Counted from the stretch's first letter, positions 23,401 to 35,208 are shown. The stretch is DNA of 64,000 bases from Blastomyces gilchristii SLH14081 (GCF_000003855.2 NW_003101674.1:2293042-2357041); one strand, 5' to 3'. The notes: generated by a model from the letters alone, not told the origin. Numbers and translations are program-made.

Positions 23401-25353
23401 AGGTCCAGTTCATGAGAGCCATCTTACCCAACTTCAACCCAACCTGCTAAACCCTTGCACGCTTGCTGACTGTGACCCGGGATATCAGTAAGCCTTTATA
23501 TTATTCTAATTATTAGCGTGAGAGTTATTCGGATCCTGCACAGGAACACCCCCACCCCACCTCCGTTTCCCGCCCCGCCCCTGCAAGTTTTGCCCTCGAA
23601 TCAAAATATCTTGAGAGGAATATCAGAAGGGAGGTTGCATGGGGAGCCGGGGCGGGGTAAGAAGAGGCAATCTCTGTAGGAACATTGAAAAAAAGAGGTG
23701 AGGGAGAAGGAGATCAAGGCCAGTGTTGTCAGGTACTAATAACCATGCGGGATAGCTATCATGGCAAAAAGAAAAGTTTGTTCCTGTGCCAGGTTCCCAG
23801 GCTGTCTTTCTCCCTTTCTTTCCGCGCACATTGTGAGTGATTGAGCAAGACAACAAGAAAAATAAACATTGCAGAACTGTACTTTTCCAATGGTTTGAGT
23901 GAAACTTCTCCTTTGTGCTTTTATGAGAAGGTCCATGGGTTTGACATGACTTACCTAGCTAGGTATGCATACTTACCTATGAATAGCTATGGCAATGGTT
24001 CATTACTACAAACGTGGTGGATATCACTCAGTGCTGACACCTACGCACTATGTCCTTCCAAGGTTCATTAGCTGATTGATTCTGAGGTTTATATAGAGGT
24101 ATTTTACCTTGGGTATTCAAGTATAGTATTACCTGGTTTGTTTGGTGGTAAACTACGTAGTAAAAAATATCATCAGTAGTATTTTATCAGCCATCATGAG
24201 TTGCTGCTGGTGTCCGGATGGGCGGCGCGGTCACAAGATCAGCATGGTAATCGTTAACTATGTGGTATGTATTGTACTCCGTACCGTAGCCTTGTTTGGG
24301 TCTGTCAGCCGTTTGGTAAATATAACTAGTTGGATGAGATAACGGACTATGATCCCCCGAGATCCAGCCTAGATATTTATCTCCTCCCCCCCTGTTGTGG
24401 TTTATTCCCCCAGGTCGTTGGAATATCTGGATTAACGAGAGGGAAGGTGTGTAAGCACTGCAAGCTCCTGACTGCGATCCGTACCAGATTCAGCATACTC
24501 AACGGCAGGATGGATTTGATGGTGCTTAGGATTTTGTAGTTTTGTGAGAAGTTTGTGCTTGGATTTGACGTCTTGTTTGCAGCTGGGAGTTTTTAATGTT
24601 CCTATCTATTTTACAAATAGCGAGTTAATAATGACTTTATTCATCATCAAAGTTTATTTTGCCTTACCTATAGCTTTGAAGAATCACCCGCCCGATTAAA
24701 CGATTCTCAAGAGCTGCTGCTATTGGGCTCTGATTTTTATTTTAATTTATTTTTTAAGATCTCGTAGCCATAACCAGCGCTAGCGAGGTAACCAGCCCGG
24801 GCTAGTGTCTGGCCCCTAAGCCGTTCTCGCTTGGGCGCGCGCTGCTGGTCCCAGCAACGTTTTCTCCTCTCCGCTTTTGGCTGGGACTGAACCCGGACCT
24901 TCTTCCCTTCCCCCCCCAAACAAAAGGCGCTTTCCTCAAAGAGCCTCGTCCACGCTTTTTCTCCCTCCGCCAACCTGAAGTCTACTCCATCGCTTCTCAT
25001 CTTCTATCCTCGAGAGTCGACTCAACGATAGGAACGCCTATCTTTCTTTCTTTTCAAGCGATATAGTGGGCTCCTTCTGCCAATTCCCTGCTACCTCAAT
25101 GTCGGTTTAGCGCTTTTGCCCGTTTTTTGTGTCGAAGAGCACCCAACGCATCCGGTTTGTCAACCCCCAATAGCCCTCGCATAGAGATAGCACCCGCTGC
25201 TCACCATCACTAAGCCGCCTACTTTGATGGCAATAACTCTCCCCTCTTATTTTAGAGCCACTGGTGCTTGAGAAGAAGGGGGAAAAAATAGATGAACTGG
25301 ATTAGCTGACGATTTCCTCGCCTTTTTTTATTTTCCCATCCGCTGTAGGCACC
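20427..25353. other. 4.9 kb gene-poor divergent intergenic region
   Basis: This region separates the divergent PheRS-alpha and histidine-kinase genes. I find no protein with recognisable domains. The best small open frame (21494-21844, +, 116 codons, TATA-like sequence about 70 bp upstream) has low-complexity Ser/Thr/Pro content and no family resemblance. The 400 bp before 25354 are T/C-rich and are probably the kinase promoter and leader. A short tandem repeat lies at 21239-21277, and a TACTCCGTA site at about 24275. Confidence 0.6.
21239..21277. repeat. Short tandem repeat, three copies
   Basis: Three adjacent copies of a 13-bp unit, ATATTATGTAGAT, the last with a G at the end. AT-rich minisatellite in the gene-poor region. 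Confidence 0.85.
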
Positions 25354-28300
25354 ATGACTCGGGGTGATGAAACCCTGCTTGCTGTAGCTGGCATCCTGCA
25401 GGGTCTGGCAAAGGATGTCCCCGACTCCGCATCGCTGCCTTTCAACAGCTACAAGTCCAACAATGCTACCAACGGCGATGTGGCGAAAATAAATCTGCCA
25501 GGCGAAAACAGCGATGGTAAGGCAGTTTTGGAACGGGAGTTGGAGGATCTGATCCGTAGGATCGGTACTATGCAATGTTTTGTGGTTAGTTGCCTTCGAA
25601 TCCTCCTTTATAACACTCCTTTCAAGAGTCATTCTTGTAGAGATCGGATCTCTAGGGTGGCATTACCTCTCTTTGCTGGGAAAAGAGGTCTAAAATTTCA
25701 TCATGCTGACCAACCTTATTTAGCCCCCATCCCGACGATCTACCCGCGCAGCGATTTCCAGTGGACAAGACACTAATTCCCACGGGTCACCTAAACCCCT
25801 CCCCGAATCCGATGTGAACTATGAAGACGATATACATTTCCTACAGAACCGAGTTCAACTTCAAGCACAAGAAATACAACTACAGAAAGATGTAATCTCT
25901 AGGGTTCGTGAGGAACTCAAAGAACAGGAGAAAAATACCGAGAAAGCCCTAGGGAAGGTGAAAAAGGAGGATGTCGGCATATTAGAGCGGGAACTACGCA
26001 AGCACCAACAGGCCAACGAGGCTTTCCAAAAGGCCTTACGAGAAATTGGCGGGATCATCACACAAGTTGCAAATGGAGACTTGTCTATGAAAGTTCAGAT
26101 CCATCCGTTAGAAATGGACCCGGAAATCACGACATTTAAACGCACTATTAATACTATGATGGACCAACTCCAGGTTTTCGGGAGCGAAGTGTCAAGAGTG
26201 GCCCGGGAGGTCGGAACCGAAGGAATCCTTGGCGGGCAAGCTCAGATTACCGGAGTCCATGGTATCTGGAAAGAGCTGACGGAAAATGTAAATATCATGG
26301 CCAAGAATCTTACAGATCAAGTCCGAGAAATCGCAACTGTCACGACAGCCGTCGCCCATGGTGATCTCAGCCAGAAGATCGAAAGCAGAGCCAAAGGTGA
26401 AATTTTGGAGCTTCAGCAAACCATCAACACTATGGTGGATCAACTTCGTACATTTGCTACTGAAGTTACGCGGGTCGCCCGAGACGTGGGCACTGAGGGT
26501 GTACTAGGTGGACAAGCTCAGATTGAGGGAGTCCAAGGAATGTGGAACGAACTTACTGTTAATGTCAATGCCATGGCCGAAAATCTTACGACCCAAGTCC
26601 GTGATATTGCGATGGTAACGACGGCGGTCGCCAAGGGCGATCTTACACAGAAAGTCCAGGCTAACTGCAAGGGTGAAATTCTTGCTTTGAAAACAATTAT
26701 CAATTCCATGGTTGACCAACTGAAGCAATTTGCGCAAGAGGTCACAAAAATCGCCAAGGAGGTCGGAACAGATGGTGTCCTTGGTGGCCAGGCAACTGTT
26801 CATGATGTGGAAGGAACTTGGAAGGATCTCACTGAGAATGTTAACGGCATGGCCATGAACCTTACTACTCAGGTCCGCGAGATTGCTGACGTTACCACTG
26901 CTGTCGCCAAGGGTGACTTGACAAAGAAAGTCACTGCAGACGTGAAAGGCGAAATATTGGATTTGAAAAACACAATTAACGGAATGGTGGATAGACTGAA
27001 CACCTTCGCCTTCGAGGTCAGCAAAGTGGCGCGAGAAGTCGGCACTGATGGCACTCTTGGCGGTCAGGCAAAGGTGGATAACGTGGAGGGTAAATGGAAG
27101 GATTTGACCGATAACGTCAACACCATGGCTCAAAATCTGACTTCTCAGGTGAGAGGGATATCCGAAGTAACCCAAGCTATTGCCAAGGGTGAACTTGCGA
27201 AGAAGATCGAAGTCCATGCTCAAGGTGAGATACTCACTTTGAAAGTGACGATCAATAACATGGTGGACCGCCTTGCCAACTTCGCCCACGAGCTCAAACG
27301 AGTGGCGCGCGATGTCGGAGTCGACGGAAAGATGGGTGGCCAAGCCAACGTTGAAGGAATTGCTGGTAGATGGAAAGAGATCACTGAGGACGTTAACACC
27401 ATGGCTGAAAACTTGACATCTCAAGTGCGCGCTTTCGGAGAAATCACCGATGCAGCCACTGATGGTGATTTCACCAAACTAATCACCGTGAATGCTTCCG
27501 GCGAGATGGACGAGCTTAAGCGGAAGATCAATAAGATGGTTTCGAATCTTCGAGATAGTATTCAGCGAAACACTGCCGCCAGAGAAGCAGCAGAACTTGC
27601 CAACCGCACAAAGTCCGAGTTCCTCGCAAATATGAGTCACGAAATCCGAACCCCGATGAACGGCATCATAGGCATGACACAGCTGACGCTAGATACTGAC
27701 GACCTCAAGCCATACCCGCGAGAGATGTTGAACGTGGTGCATAGCCTAGCCAATAGCTTATTGACGATTATTGACGATATCCTCGATATCTCCAAGATTG
27801 AAGCGAACCGCATGGTCATTGAAAAGATTCCATTTAGCATGAGAGGCACCGTATTCAACGCGCTTAAAACCTTAGCTGTAAAAGCCAACGAGAAGTTCTT
27901 GAGCCTTGCGTACCAAGTGGATAGTTCCGTTCCCGACTACGTCACTGGTGATCCGTTCAGATTACGTCAAATTATACTAAACTTGGTCGGGAACGCGATC
28001 AAATTTACGGAACATGGGGAAGTCAAACTTGCTATTAGCAGATCGGATCGAGAGGAATGTAAAGATAATGAATACGCGTTCGAATTCTCCGTTTCGGATA
28101 CTGGAATCGGAATTGAGGAAGACAAGTTGGATTTGATCTTCGATACCTTCCAGCAAGCTGACGGCTCGACGACCAGGAAGTTCGGAGGAACTGGTCTGGG
28201 GCTATCTATTTCTAAGAGATTAGTGAATCTCATGGGTGGTGATGTTTGGGTTACCTCTGAATATGGCCTCGGAAGTAGCTTCCACTTCACGTGCGTTGTA

Positions 28301-29356
28301 GAACTGGCAGACCAGTCTATCAGCATGATTAGCGCGTCCCTCCTGCCCTACAAAAACCACCGTGTTCTGTTCATCGACAAAGGCCAGACCGGTGGCCACG
28401 CAGAGGAAATTACCGAAATGCTGAAGCAGCTTGACCTAGAGCCCATTGTTGTGAAGGATGAATCGCAGGTACCACCACCGGAAATTCAGGATCCCACAGG
28501 CAAGGATTCCGGACATGCTTACGACGTTATAATCGTCGACTCCGTCGACACCGCGCGAAATCTGCGCACGTACGATGAGTTTAAATACATACCTATCGTT
28601 CTATTATGCCCTGTCGTTTCTGTCAGTCTGAAGTCAGCACTGGATCTGGGTATCACATCCTACATGACGACTCCTTGTCAGCCTATCGATCTAGGCAATG
28701 GCATGTTGCCTGCTCTTGAAGGACGTTCCACGCCAATAACTACAGACCACACAAGATCGTTTGATATTCTTTTGGCCGAGGACAACGATGTGAACCAGAG
28801 GGTTGCCGTCAAGATACTAGAGAAATGCAACCATGGCGTGACCGTTGTCAGCAATGGCCTCCAAGCTGTAGAAGCGATCAAGAAGCGTCGATACGACGTT
28901 ATTTTGATGGATGTCCAAATGCCTGTTATGGGAGGATTCGAAGCTACGGGCAAGATCCGAGAATATGAAAAGAAAAACGGACTATCACGAACGCCCATTA
29001 TCGCTTTGACCGCACACGCGATGCTCGGTGACCGGGAGAAATGTATCCAAGCCCAGATGGATGAATACCTGGCTAAACCTCTGAAACAGAACCAGATGAT
29101 TCAAACCATCTTGAAGTGCGCAACTCTCGGTGGTTCCCTCCTGGAAAAGAGCAAGGAGCCAAGAATGTCGAGCAGCGGCGAGCCTCCTCACCACGTCCCC
29201 AACAGCAATGGAATGAAATCACTAGACACGAAGAACCAACGACCGGGGATGGACAGTCAAGCTACATCGGCATCTGGTGGTCCCAATCCGAATCAGAAAT
29301 CTGACGTAGTGAGTACACGTCAAACCCGTGTGGCTAGTTCGTGGACTAAAGATTAG
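25354..29356 (+). CDS. nikA: Group III hybrid histidine kinase (NikA/Nik1/DRK1 type)
   Basis: Two exons: 25354-25584 and 25724-29356 (1287 residues). The intron has donor GTTAGT and a TGCTGAC branch point 15-20 nt before TTAG. After a short N-terminus and coiled coil, about 500 residues (about 186-695) are tandem HAMP repeats, with five GGQA-containing units. Then follow a histidine-kinase core and receiver. The H-box [10 protein letters not shown] places the phospho-accepting His at residue 716. N-box [15 protein letters not shown] and GGTGLGLSI are intact. The receiver holds LLAEDND, the acceptor Asp1140 (ILMDVQMP) and the AKPL lysine. The kinase is soluble, with no membrane segment. By family it senses osmotic and cell-wall stress upstream of the HOG MAPK cascade, is the fludioxonil/iprodione target, and in dimorphic pathogens (DRK1) controls the mould-yeast switch. 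The last exon may contain another short intron (GTGAGT at 29309), so the C-terminal 16 residues are uncertain. Confidence 0.95.
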
Positions 29357-31575
29357 AAGTAGCATCTACTACGGTCATGGACCGGCTAAGTCAGCTTTCT
29401 CCTTGGTTTTCCAGGGTAGTTCCTGCCTCCTTTCCTTTTACTCACGACTCTTTCCTCTTTCCGTTCTCGTTTTATTTCTCTTTGCGACTTCGTTTACTTG
29501 TGTAAGACGATTATGGCCTCATTTCTGCATATATACTATTCGGTTTCGCTTTTTATATTTCCTAGCTATCTCTCGCTTTTGTTTTTCGCACTACTACCTC
29601 GTACCATTGCGTTTTTATTGTGGCTATGCTGTCATTGTCGTTACTGCTTTATTATCTTTTTGGTTTCACTTTATTCATTTTATTACCTTTTTTTGGGCTT
29701 TACCTTTCCTAATATGTCGTTGGTATTTGTCTTTTTTTTTTTGATGTTTCTTTAAATCTCTCTTCTATTTCCTCCCCCGTATCTCACATCACATTCTTCC
29801 CGTGTTTCTGAACGAATCTGCCCTGTTTGGCACCCCCGATATACTTCCTTTTTGTTGAATTCGTTATCTTTGGCGTATGGCGTAGGCAGGGTTCAAACAT
29901 AACCTCAGTTTCGGCCGGGGAAAAACCAAGACGACCTGGGTGGTGGAGTGGAATAGTTGCGACGGCTTACTTGATTTTATGTGTGTGTGTATAGGTGTTT
30001 TCGTCTTCTGTGTGTTTCTTAAAGAAGAGTGGAGCAGCAAGCAGCAACGTGTATTTCATTTTCGCACACGTAGTTATTAGTTATATCTGTGCGCCTTGTT
30101 TTTTTTTTTTTTCTACTGTCCCTTCTAATTTACTTTTCATCTTTTCTCCGTTACTATTTATATTTTAACCCTCTCCCCTTGAATCTATTTCCGTTATTTT
30201 TCTTTTGACCAGTGGACCCACTCGTTAATGCTATTTTTTTTTTTAAAAAAAAAAAGAAAAAAAAATTATTTGTGCCGCGGTTTTCCTCATCGGGAATATC
30301 ATCATCACCATCGTCATACCATCCAATTTCAAGTGACGGGGCAAATTTTGGGAAATACGTTTGATATCTGTGTCACAGGCGTTGCGTGGTTGTCAGTCAG
30401 CTCTTGCTATACTTTTACCAAAATACCCTGCTTTGTTTTCTTTTGATGAGAAAGCTTTTTTCTCGATTCCTTTTTCTTTCCGGGCCTTTTTTTTTTTTTT
30501 TTTTCAAAACAAAAAGAAAAAAAGAAAAAAGAAAAAAAGAAAAAAGAAAAAAAGAAAAAAGAAAAAAAGAAAAAAGAAAAAAAGAAAAAAGAAAAAAAGA
30601 AAAAAAGGCTAGGAGTTGTGGGGGAGAGGAAGAGAGCTTATTGTGGTTTTTGAACTTCAATAAACAAATCTAAAGAGTTTCAAACATTATTTGAATTCCT
30701 AGCCTTCAAAACAATAATAATCAAAACAATCAACTATCCCACCGTGTGTCCAGCGCCAATTCATTCCCACGGGGATGCGTTGAGGACGGCCAGGTTCCAA
30801 TCCTTGTGCGCCTGTTTCAGCTATTTATAAAGCGCCTCAAGAATCATATTCGTCTTGCCTGTTGCTTCCTGTTGCTGGAATAGGATATATTTAACAGCAG
30901 GTAGCGATCGAATAACTGGTAACTACGCAGTACTTATTATGAAGGACTCAAAAGCCCAATCAACGCCCAAAGACTAGCCTGTCTGTCTGTAGGTGTGCGA
31001 CGACGTCGCAAGACTGGATTGGATGGAGCTTTGATTCAATGATGAATCCTGACGAATCATCCTTCTCCCGCCGTTGCAAAACGGCCAGATCGCGGCTTGC
31101 CGAACAGCTCACCTTGAAGGGAGCTTCCAACGTGCCCGCGATGCTGGAGCTTGATAGGCTCTATTTATCCAGCAGCCTGGGAGCCTTTTATATTTGAAGG
31201 CCTCCGGAGAGTCGGCGATGCAAGGCGGAAATCAACCCTGCCTGTCTGAGTCTATGTATCGAGTGCTTTTGGAAGATTCATGGGGACCTATCTGAGTATC
31301 GCCCCCAAGGCCTCAATATTTACTTCTAATTCTGTGTGACTACATAACTTTGGCTGGCCTCTGCTGGGTTTAATTTTTTGACGTTCTCAGAGGAGGTTCG
31401 AATCCCGGACACACATATATTTTTTACGGTATCATTCCCTACTAAGTGCCCTTCTTCCAAAAGACTTGCAATTCGTACCCAGTGTCAGATCAATGTTGAA
31501 CTTCATAGAAACGTTCCGCGGTTTCGTGACCAGGACTCCTCCCGTTGCCTACACCACCACCCAAGACTATACAGG
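29357..31575. other. Intergenic: kinase 3' flank and simple repeats
   Basis: A T/C-rich 3' flank (29380-30230) is followed by an A/T block and the GAAAAAA minisatellite at 30507-30607. From 30700 to 31575 composition is more balanced and the only hint of function is a T-loop-like string at 31390. No gene is supported. Confidence 0.65.
30507..30607. repeat. Purine minisatellite of GAAAAAAAGAAAAAA units
   Basis: About 100 bp built from alternating GAAAAAA and GAAAAAAA words, a 15-bp compound unit repeated about six times. It directly follows a T run, giving a strand asymmetry switch. Any translation (Lys/Arg only, or Phe/Leu/Ser on the other strand) is an artefact. Confidence 0.9.
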
Positions 31576-32360
31576 AATCTTATTTCCTCACCCGGATACC
31601 CCCTGAAATCCGCGTTCTAATCTACAAACTCATCTTCGGCCGCGATACAATCCACCTCTTGCACAACAAGGGCCGTATCAGTCATATCCGCATACCCTCT
31701 ACGAAGCCGAACTAGGCGCAACGAATATGATCATTTTTACTTTCAATGCTCAGTCGACAGGTTGCAGGTCGCAGGTCTCCAGCCTTCCTCCTAACATGCC
31801 ACCAAATCCACAATGAGGCCGCCCCTCTCTTCTACTCCACGCCTGTCTTCCAGGAGACATGGAATCCATTCGCCAAGCTCATCGGGCCGGAGAACCTGTT
31901 CACATGTCAGATTCCTCCGGGCGCCACCCACCCGTCCACCTCTAGCTGGCGTAGAGTTGCTCCGGACCGCCCGCTTCCACCATCAGTAGCAGGGGGAGCC
32001 AACCAAAGACAGTGGTGGGACCGATGCTGTGGGCCTCGTCGGTGGCGGCGGATAGTAGCTACAACAAGGACGAGGAGAGGAACGTCTATGATGAGTTCTG
32101 CGATATATTGGCGACGAAAATGTATGGACTAAGGGTTCCTCATGCTTGTTCTGGTGTCGCTGCCTGCTGGCCCGGTTCGGTCGCTGGACGCTGAGTGGCA
32201 TCGTCCCATCCGGCGCCTGAGGGGACTGATGGAGTTTTCGCTTGAGATACGGAATGAGTCTGATGCGGAGGCTGAGGATACGGAGGCCTTGGTAAGGTTT
32301 TTGAGGGAGACGGTTTGTACGCGGAGACAGAGGAGGGGGGGGGGGGTTGTGTTGAAGTAA
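31576..32360 (+). pseudogene. Decayed DUF7730-like gene
   Basis: Three collinear pieces resemble the fungal DUF7730 family (F-box-like start, then conserved Cys/His-rich core). Piece 1 (31581-31712) reads FLTRIPPEIRVLIYKLIFGR and ends in TAG. Piece 2 (31746-31940) is in the same frame after two stops and reads LLTCHQIHNEAAPLFYST, the family's strongest block. Around 32050-32130 a different frame gives VYDEFCDILATKMYGLR. From 32142 the first frame resumes with RRLRGLMEFSLEIR and ends at 32360. Two in-frame stops and at least two frame changes argue for a pseudogene. An unrecognised intron could explain the stops, but not both frame changes easily. Function of the family is unknown. Confidence 0.6.
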
Positions 32361-33105
32361 TTCGGACTGGCTTGTTGCCCGTCCGTCCGAAGGGGAGCGG
32401 AGGCAAGGGAGGAGAGTGCTTAGATGTAATGTACTAGTGAAACTGCGCCTGTACTCTCCTTCGATAACTATATGATAATTCCTCATTGTTACATCGCGTG
32501 TGGTTTTAAGAGGTTCTTGAGGCTAGCCTTCCTTTTAATTTAAGCATATTTATTTTGCTTATAAGAAAGTAAGATCCTAATCTGATACTATCCCTTGATA
32601 AAACAAGTAGGTTAATGAATATCAAGTTCATCCTGTCATAAGAAAAAAGAAAAGAAATTAACGCCAATTTTTTGATATTCTGATATGCGTAAGGAGTGTT
32701 GGTGCGTTTCAAAGAAATCATGTACATCGACGGTCCGACCATGGAAGAGAGCCCCTCATCAAAGTCAAGAAAAAAAACTGTAAAAATGAAGTCACAAATC
32801 ATTAGAAGCCATGGGGGCGTCATTAAAGGAAGGACAGTAGTCGAAATGCCGCTGATGCTAGACGTATACTCATAATTTGAGAAACGCATGATGATGAAAA
32901 GAAAGGGGTTTGGTTAAAGGTAAAATAGGAAGGTAAATGGATATAAGTTGAAAATTAGGAGATACGAGGTATAATCAATCATGAGGGATAAAATGTACGG
33001 TAATATCAAATTAACATAACTGGGCGTGGAGTAAAAATATTTAAAGCATGGACGATGGGCTTATCTCCCCTCCGCGCGTGCCACAAGTTGTCGTTTATAT
33101 TTCAT
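32361..33105. other. Intergenic, AT-rich
   Basis: A 745-bp gap between the pseudogene and the 3' end of the secreted repeat protein. A 127-codon open frame on the minus strand (32506-32889) is hydrophobic but has no family resemblance. I do not support a gene here. Confidence 0.6.
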
Positions 33106-35208
33106 TTAGAAGAAGACCGGAAGAGCGAACCTCCGTTCTCTGAGATACCCAGAATGGGTAGGATATGCCTCTGAATATGGAGGCTCAATGTGAGAGCTAG
33201 GAGTAGGATATGGTGGCGATGTCACTGGATAAGAGGACATGACATCACTGCTCGTGCCAGTAGGATAGGGTGACGATGTCACTGGATATGAGGACATGAC
33301 ATCACTGCTCGTGCCAGTAGGATAGGGTGACGATGTCACTGGATATGAGGACTTGACATCACTGCTCGTGCCAGTAGGATAGGGTGACGATGTCACTGGA
33401 TATGAGGACATGACATCACTGCTCGTGCCAGTAGGATAGGGTGACGATGTCACTGGATATGAGGACTTGACATCACTGCTCGTGCCAGTAGGATATGTTG
33501 ACGATGTCACTGGATATGAGGACTTGACATCACTGCTCGTCCCAGTAGGATAGGGTGATGATGTTACTGTATACGACGGTTCGACGTCACTGCTTGTAGG
33601 GTGATGAGAATAAGACGTGTGTGGGTAGTGAGGATACGAAGGTTGTGGATAGTGAGGATAAGATGATGTTGTTGGATATGAGGGCTTGACATCACTGCTC
33701 GTAGGATGATGAGAATAAGACGTGTGTGGGTAGTGAGGATAAGATGATGTTGTTGGATATGAGGGCTTGACATCACTGCTCGTAGGATGATGAGAATAAG
33801 ACGTGTGTGGGTAGTGAGGATAAGATGATGTTGTTGGATATGAGGGCTTGACATCACTGCTCGTAGGATGATGAGAATAAGACGTGTGTGGGTAGTGAGG
33901 ATAAGATGATGTTGTTGGATATGAGGGCTTGACATCACTGCTCGTAGGATGATGAGAATAAGACGAGTGTGGGTAGTGAGGATACGACGGGTGTGGATAG
34001 TGAGGATACGACGGGTATGGATAGTGTGATGTCATTGGATATGAGGGCTTGACATCACTGCTCATGCCAGTAGGATATGGTGACGTCGTTGGATACGACG
34101 GTTCGACGTAACTGCTGGTAGGGTGATAAGAAGACTGTGGTGGATAGTGAGGATAAGACGTGGGTGAAGAGTGAGGATAAGACTGGGGTGGATAGTGAGG
34201 ATAAGACGTGGGTGAATAGTGAGGATAAGAGGGAGGTGTAGTTGTTGTCTGGTACCATCCTCCGCAAGCATCGCCACCGCACTTAGTGACGGTGGTGGTA
34301 ACCGTGTAAACTGTCGGGCAGCTTGTTAGGCAATAAGGAGGACACTCGGATGTGCGAGTGTAAGTAGGAGGCGGAGGAGTGTAAGTAGGAGGCGGAGGAG
34401 TGTAAGTATGAGGCGGAGGAGTGTAAGTAGGTAGGGTGAGCGTCTTAGTAGTAGTATACCACGTAGTTGTCGTCCAGGTAGAAGCAGTTTCCCAGGTAGT
34501 ATAGTAAGTATGGCCACCCGAGGAAGTGGTAGGTGTCGAGTGGGGGAACCACTTTGTTCTGGTTATCGTATCCGTTACAGTATAAGTTGTAACTCTATAC
34601 GTGGTTTTGGTAGGATGGACGGAGTAAGACTTCGTAATAGTAGGATGGGTGGTGACTGGGTGTGAAGAAGGGGGAACTGGATATGAATCCGTAATGTTTG
34701 GAGGAACTGGATATGAACCTGTAGCACTACTAGAGGGACTGACGGAGAAGGAGTCCGTAATAATAGGAGGGGTGGTGACTGGGTGTGAAGAAGAGGGAAC
34801 TGGATATGAACTCGTAACTTTTGGAGGAACTGGATAGGAACCCGTCCCACTGGAAGGTGGAACTGGATAAGACTTCGTGGTACTGTGCGGATGGACTGGG
34901 TAAGACGAGTCCGTCACAGAAGGTGGTTTCGAGGAAGATGGAGGCGCAACTGGATATGATGAGAATGATGAGTATGTAACTGGAGGTGGAGTCGGGTACG
35001 AGCTCGTATCACTGGGAGGAAGAGTCGGGTAATAAGAGTCAACCGAGGTATGCTCCGAGTAAGCAGGATACGAGTCCGTCACAGGAGGAACCGGATAGCT
35101 TGAATGAGTCTCCGACGACACGGGATCCCCATAAGGAGGATACTTTCCTGGCAGCGCGAACGCAAATTCGGCGACGGCCGCCACGAAAAGCGTTGCAGAC
35201 ACCCTCAT
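33106..35208 (-). CDS. Secreted Tyr/Pro/Ser-rich tandem-repeat protein (putative cell-wall or adhesin-like)
   Basis: Uninterrupted frame of 700 codons. The ATG at 35208 begins a clear signal peptide (MRVSATLFVAAVAEFAFA, cleavage probably before LPG). The mature part is dominated by Tyr, Pro, Ser, Thr and His. Sections in order: irregular SYPVPP-type repeats (about 30-190); a Thr-rich segment with YTVTDTITRTKW and TTTWYTTTKTLTLP; three YTPPP units; a six-Cys core (ECPPYCLTSCPTVYT...KCGGDACGGWY, about residues 286-317); a YPHYPP/SYPH block; four 27-residue units with SHHPTSSDVKPSYPTTSS; then six 19-residue units with TGTSSDVKSSYPVTSS. The end is RERRFALPVFF. No GPI-anchor signal or membrane helix is evident. 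Composition suggests heavy O-mannosylation and a cell-surface role, but I do not recognise the family. Confidence 0.8.
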   Translation of the reverse strand: MRVSATLFVAAVAEFAFALPGKYPPYGDPVSSETHSSYPVPPVTDSYPAYSEHTSVDSYYPTLPPSDTSSYPTPPPVTYSSFSSYPVAPPSSSKPPSVTDSSYPVHPHSTTKSYPVPPSSGTGSYPVPPKVTSSYPVPSSSHPVTTPPIITDSFSVSPSSSATGSYPVPPNITDSYPVPPSSHPVTTHPTITKSYSVHPTKTTYRVTTYTVTDTITRTKWFPHSTPTTSSGGHTYYTTWETASTWTTTTWYTTTKTLTLPTYTPPPHTYTPPPPTYTPPPPTYTRTSECPPYCLTSCPTVYTVTTTVTKCGGDACGGWYQTTTTPPSYPHYSPTSYPHYPPQSYPHSSPTSYPHYPPQSSYHPTSSYVEPSYPTTSPYPTGMSSDVKPSYPMTSHYPYPSYPHYPHPSYPHYPHSSYSHHPTSSDVKPSYPTTSSYPHYPHTSYSHHPTSSDVKPSYPTTSSYPHYPHTSYSHHPTSSDVKPSYPTTSSYPHYPHTSYSHHPTSSDVKPSYPTTSSYPHYPQPSYPHYPHTSYSHHPTSSDVEPSYTVTSSPYPTGTSSDVKSSYPVTSSTYPTGTSSDVKSSYPVTSSPYPTGTSSDVMSSYPVTSSPYPTGTSSDVKSSYPVTSSPYPTGTSSDVMSSYPVTSSPYPTGTSSDVMSSYPVTSPPYPTPSSHIEPPYSEAYPTHSGYLRERRFALPVFF
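33249..33600. repeat. 57-bp coding tandem repeat, about six copies
   Basis: The unit boundary CTCGTGCCAGTAGGATA recurs at 33251, 33308, 33365 and onward every 57 bp, encoding 19-residue units. Copies are almost identical at DNA level. The main variable codon alternates between Lys and Met (ATCACTGCTC-flanked DVK versus DVM). Confidence 0.9.
33600..33975. repeat. 81-bp coding tandem repeat, about four copies
   Basis: A 27-codon unit containing GATGAGAATAAGACGTGTG and GGGCTTGACATCACTGCTC recurs at 81-bp spacing. Copies between 33700 and 33960 are nearly identical, which indicates recent expansion or ongoing homogenisation. Confidence 0.9.

Noticed and set aside
26504..27424. 306-codon minus-strand open frame inside the histidine kinase
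   Set aside because: Antisense shadow of the HAMP repeats; its regularity mirrors the repeat structure of the sense gene.
30361..30673. Lys/Arg-only open frames
   Set aside because: Direct translation of the GAAAAAA minisatellite.
31388..31412. Possible tRNA (string GGTTCGAATCCCGG followed by a T run)
   Set aside because: The T-stem 5' side does not pair, and no A box, anticodon arm or acceptor stem can be drawn upstream. At most a degraded tRNA-derived fragment.
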